Assembly (NCBI GenBank): GCA_003564775.1
Contig: PXEI01000415.1
Span: 1-7,238, forward strand
Direction: 5' to 3'
Length of the DNA: 7,238 bases
DNA from: Spirochaetaceae bacterium
GTDB lineage: Bacteria > Spirochaetota > Spirochaetia > DSM-27196 > SLAA01
This document shows, in pieces, positions 5,766-7,238 of this stretch (position 1 is the first letter of the stretch; every line of letters begins with the position of its first letter). The notes under the pieces were generated by a model. It had not been told where the DNA came from and searched no databases. It was given only the letters and a program-made list of their open reading frames with translations. The position numbers and the translations under genes are program-made.

Positions 5766-7203
5766 GTTACCAATAGTTGTTGTGGCTGGACGACCGAATG
5801 TCGGCAAGTCTACTCTTTTTAACCGCATGGTGGGGCGCCGTCGCGCAATTACCGACGCCATGCCCGGTGTTACTCGTGACCCGGTTTCGGCCGAAGCCAC
5901 CATTGGGGATCGGCCGGTACGAATGGTTGATACCGGGGGGGTTGGAATTGGCGAAAACGAGATGGATATCCTGGTTGCCGAGCGCAGTCTCCGAACCGTG
6001 GCCGATGCCGATGTCGTAATTCTGGTAATGGACGGAACAGAGACCACCGGTGAGGATGAGGACTTCGTAGACAAGCTGCGGCAGGTTGCAGATAGAACGG
6101 TGCTGGTGGTTAACAAAATAGATAACCCCGATCGTGAGAACCTTGTAGCGGCGTTCTATGAGTACGGATTCGCCCGGGTTGTTGGGGTGTCTGCGGCTCA
6201 CGGACTTGGACGCGAGGAGCTTGAGGACGCCGTTCTAGAGGTGTTGGCGCTGCGCTGCCCATTGCCGGAGCCTGAGCCAACGGTTGAGCCCGAACTCTCC
6301 AATGCCCAGGATGGGTACGAGAGCAGGGACGAAGCTGAGATTGAGGCAGATGCCGCGCAAGCAGTGGCTGCGGAAGCCGCGGCAGAGAAGAAGCGAGTAG
6401 AGGCCGAACCACTTAAGCTGGCACTCATTGGGCGACCAAATACCGGAAAGTCGACCTTGGCGAACCTGCTCACCGGTGGCGATTTTTCACTCGTCTCGAA
6501 TATACCCGGCACAACACGCGATGTCATTGAGTCGGAGTTCATTCACCGGGGTGTGCACATTCAGTTGCTGGACACCGCAGGTATTCGCCGAAAGAGCAAG
6601 GTTCATGACGACGTAGAGTACTACTCGGTGAACAGGTCTATTCAGGCTGCTGAACAGGCCGATGTCGTAGTGCTCATGATCGACGCAGTAGACAATGTCG
6701 CCGAACAGGATAAACGCCTGGCCTCGTTGGTTATTGACCGCGGGTGTGCAGTTATCCTGGCGCTGAACAAATGGGATCTGCTGACACCTGTGAGCAACCT
6801 GGAACAGGCCATGATTGACAGGGTGCGGTTCGTGTTTCCAATTCTGGAGTTTGCACCAATTGTTCCGTTGTCGGTTATTGAAAAACGCGGTATAGACGAG
6901 TTGCTCAAGACAGTACTCAAGGTTCACAGACAGCAGCAGTTCCATGTGGACACCGGGCGCCTCAACTCTGCGCTTAAGCGTTGGGTCGAGTCCAACCCAC
7001 CGCCCTTGGTTCAGCGGCGTCCGGTAAAAATTCGGTACATGACACAGCCTGAGACATCGCCCATACTCTTTGTTGCGTTTGTGAACCGCACCCGCGGCTT
7101 TCCGGAACACTATCGTCGGTATCTTATGAACTGCATACGAAAGGAGTTCGGCCTCAGTTCGGTGCCGATACGGCTTGAGTTGCGGGAGCAAAAGCGAAAA
7201 TAA
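5755..7203 (+). CDS. der: Ribosome-assembly GTPase Der (EngA), double G domain
   Basis: Der is an essential GTPase of 50S subunit assembly with two tandem G domains and a C-terminal KH-like domain. The protein has 482 residues from ATG 5755. First G domain: GRPNVGKST (12-20), PGVTRD (37-42), DTGG (59-62), NKID (120-123), SA (146-147). Second: GRPNTGKST (226-234), PGTTRD (251-256), DTAGI (273-277), NKWD (338-341), with SV (373-374) where SA is usual in G5. The KH-like domain covers about 395-482 and ends in a basic tail (RLELREQKRK). The linker between G domains (about 167-219) is long, rich in Pro/Glu then Ala/Glu. An upstream in-frame start at 5698 would add 19 residues encoded within ptsI that do not resemble Der, so ATG 5755, directly before KLPIVVVAGRPN, is chosen. 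It overlaps ptsI by 11 bp with no strong SD, pointing to translational coupling. Confidence 0.97.
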   Translation: MKAKLPIVVVAGRPNVGKSTLFNRMVGRRRAITDAMPGVTRDPVSAEATIGDRPVRMVDTGGVGIGENEMDILVAERSLRTVADADVVILVMDGTETTGEDEDFVDKLRQVADRTVLVVNKIDNPDRENLVAAFYEYGFARVVGVSAAHGLGREELEDAVLEVLALRCPLPEPEPTVEPELSNAQDGYESRDEAEIEADAAQAVAAEAAAEKKRVEAEPLKLALIGRPNTGKSTLANLLTGGDFSLVSNIPGTTRDVIESEFIHRGVHIQLLDTAGIRRKSKVHDDVEYYSVNRSIQAAEQADVVVLMIDAVDNVAEQDKRLASLVIDRGCAVILALNKWDLLTPVSNLEQAMIDRVRFVFPILEFAPIVPLSVIEKRGIDELLKTVLKVHRQQQFHVDTGRLNSALKRWVESNPPPLVQRRPVKIRYMTQPETSPILFVAFVNRTRGFPEHYRRYLMNCIRKEFGLSSVPIRLELREQKRK

Positions 7204-7238
7204 ATGCGCGAGTACTCAATCGGCGAGGTCGCCGAAAT
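7204..7238 (+). CDS. Start of a probable MerR-type regulator (3' truncated)
   Basis: An ATG follows the der TAA with no intervening base, and the 11 complete codons read MREYSIGEVAE before the window ends. YSIGEVA is the usual opening of the helix-turn-helix of MerR-family regulators, in which the first helix begins at about residue 3-5. A GGGAG at 7184-7188 lies 15 nt upstream, rather far for a ribosome binding site, so coupling to der is likely. With so few residues this remains tentative. Confidence 0.5.
   Translation, partial: MREYSIGEVAE

Noticed and set aside
6487..7191. Long minus-strand open frame (234 codons) opposite der
   Set aside because: Antisense to the second G domain and KH-like domain of Der, rich in His/Cys/Gln in no recognisable pattern, with no context for expression.

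Overview
This window is ordinary chromosomal housekeeping sequence, densely packed on the plus strand with one gene on the minus strand. It holds six recognisable genes plus the first codons of a seventh. No mobile element, CRISPR array, tRNA or rRNA was seen. An RNase Y / YmdB pair next to a TlyA methyltransferase, together with a stand-alone phosphotransferase Enzyme I next to Der, suggests a spirochaete (free-living Spirochaeta-like) of moderate GC content. That placement is inferred from gene content and protein style, not from a marker gene. Firmicutes also carry the rny-ymdB pair, so they are the main alternative.

Left block (3-3050, plus strand): rny (5' end cut off by the window), ymdB and tlyA form a tight run. 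Only one base separates the rny stop from the preferred ymdB start. The ymdB stop overlaps the tlyA start as GTGA. This looks like one transcript combining mRNA decay (RNase Y and its phosphodiesterase partner YmdB) with rRNA modification (TlyA).

Middle (3051-3929, minus strand): a membrane-anchored GerMN-domain protein with a long acidic Ser/Thr/Pro-rich linker. Its stop codon abuts the tlyA stop codon with no base between them.

Divergent gap (3930-4019, about 90 bp): the only real non-coding stretch, and the most interesting part of the window. It holds a 12-bp perfect palindrome and several overlapping inverted repeats built on a GTTGTGC-like word. It also holds a good sigma70-type promoter (TTGTGA, 17 bp, TATAGT) whose -10 box is the centre of one dyad. 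The predicted transcript start lies only about 3 nt before the ptsI ATG, and no Shine-Dalgarno sequence precedes that ATG. This suggests a nearly leaderless ptsI message with an operator sitting on its promoter.

Right block (4020-7238, plus strand): ptsI (Enzyme I), der (double GTPase for ribosome assembly, overlapping ptsI by 11 bp) and the first 11 codons of a probable MerR-type regulator that begins directly after the der stop. All key catalytic residues of Enzyme I can be located. No clearly undescribed system is visible. The candidates for a closer look are the ptsI control region and several lineage-style insertions in TlyA and Der.
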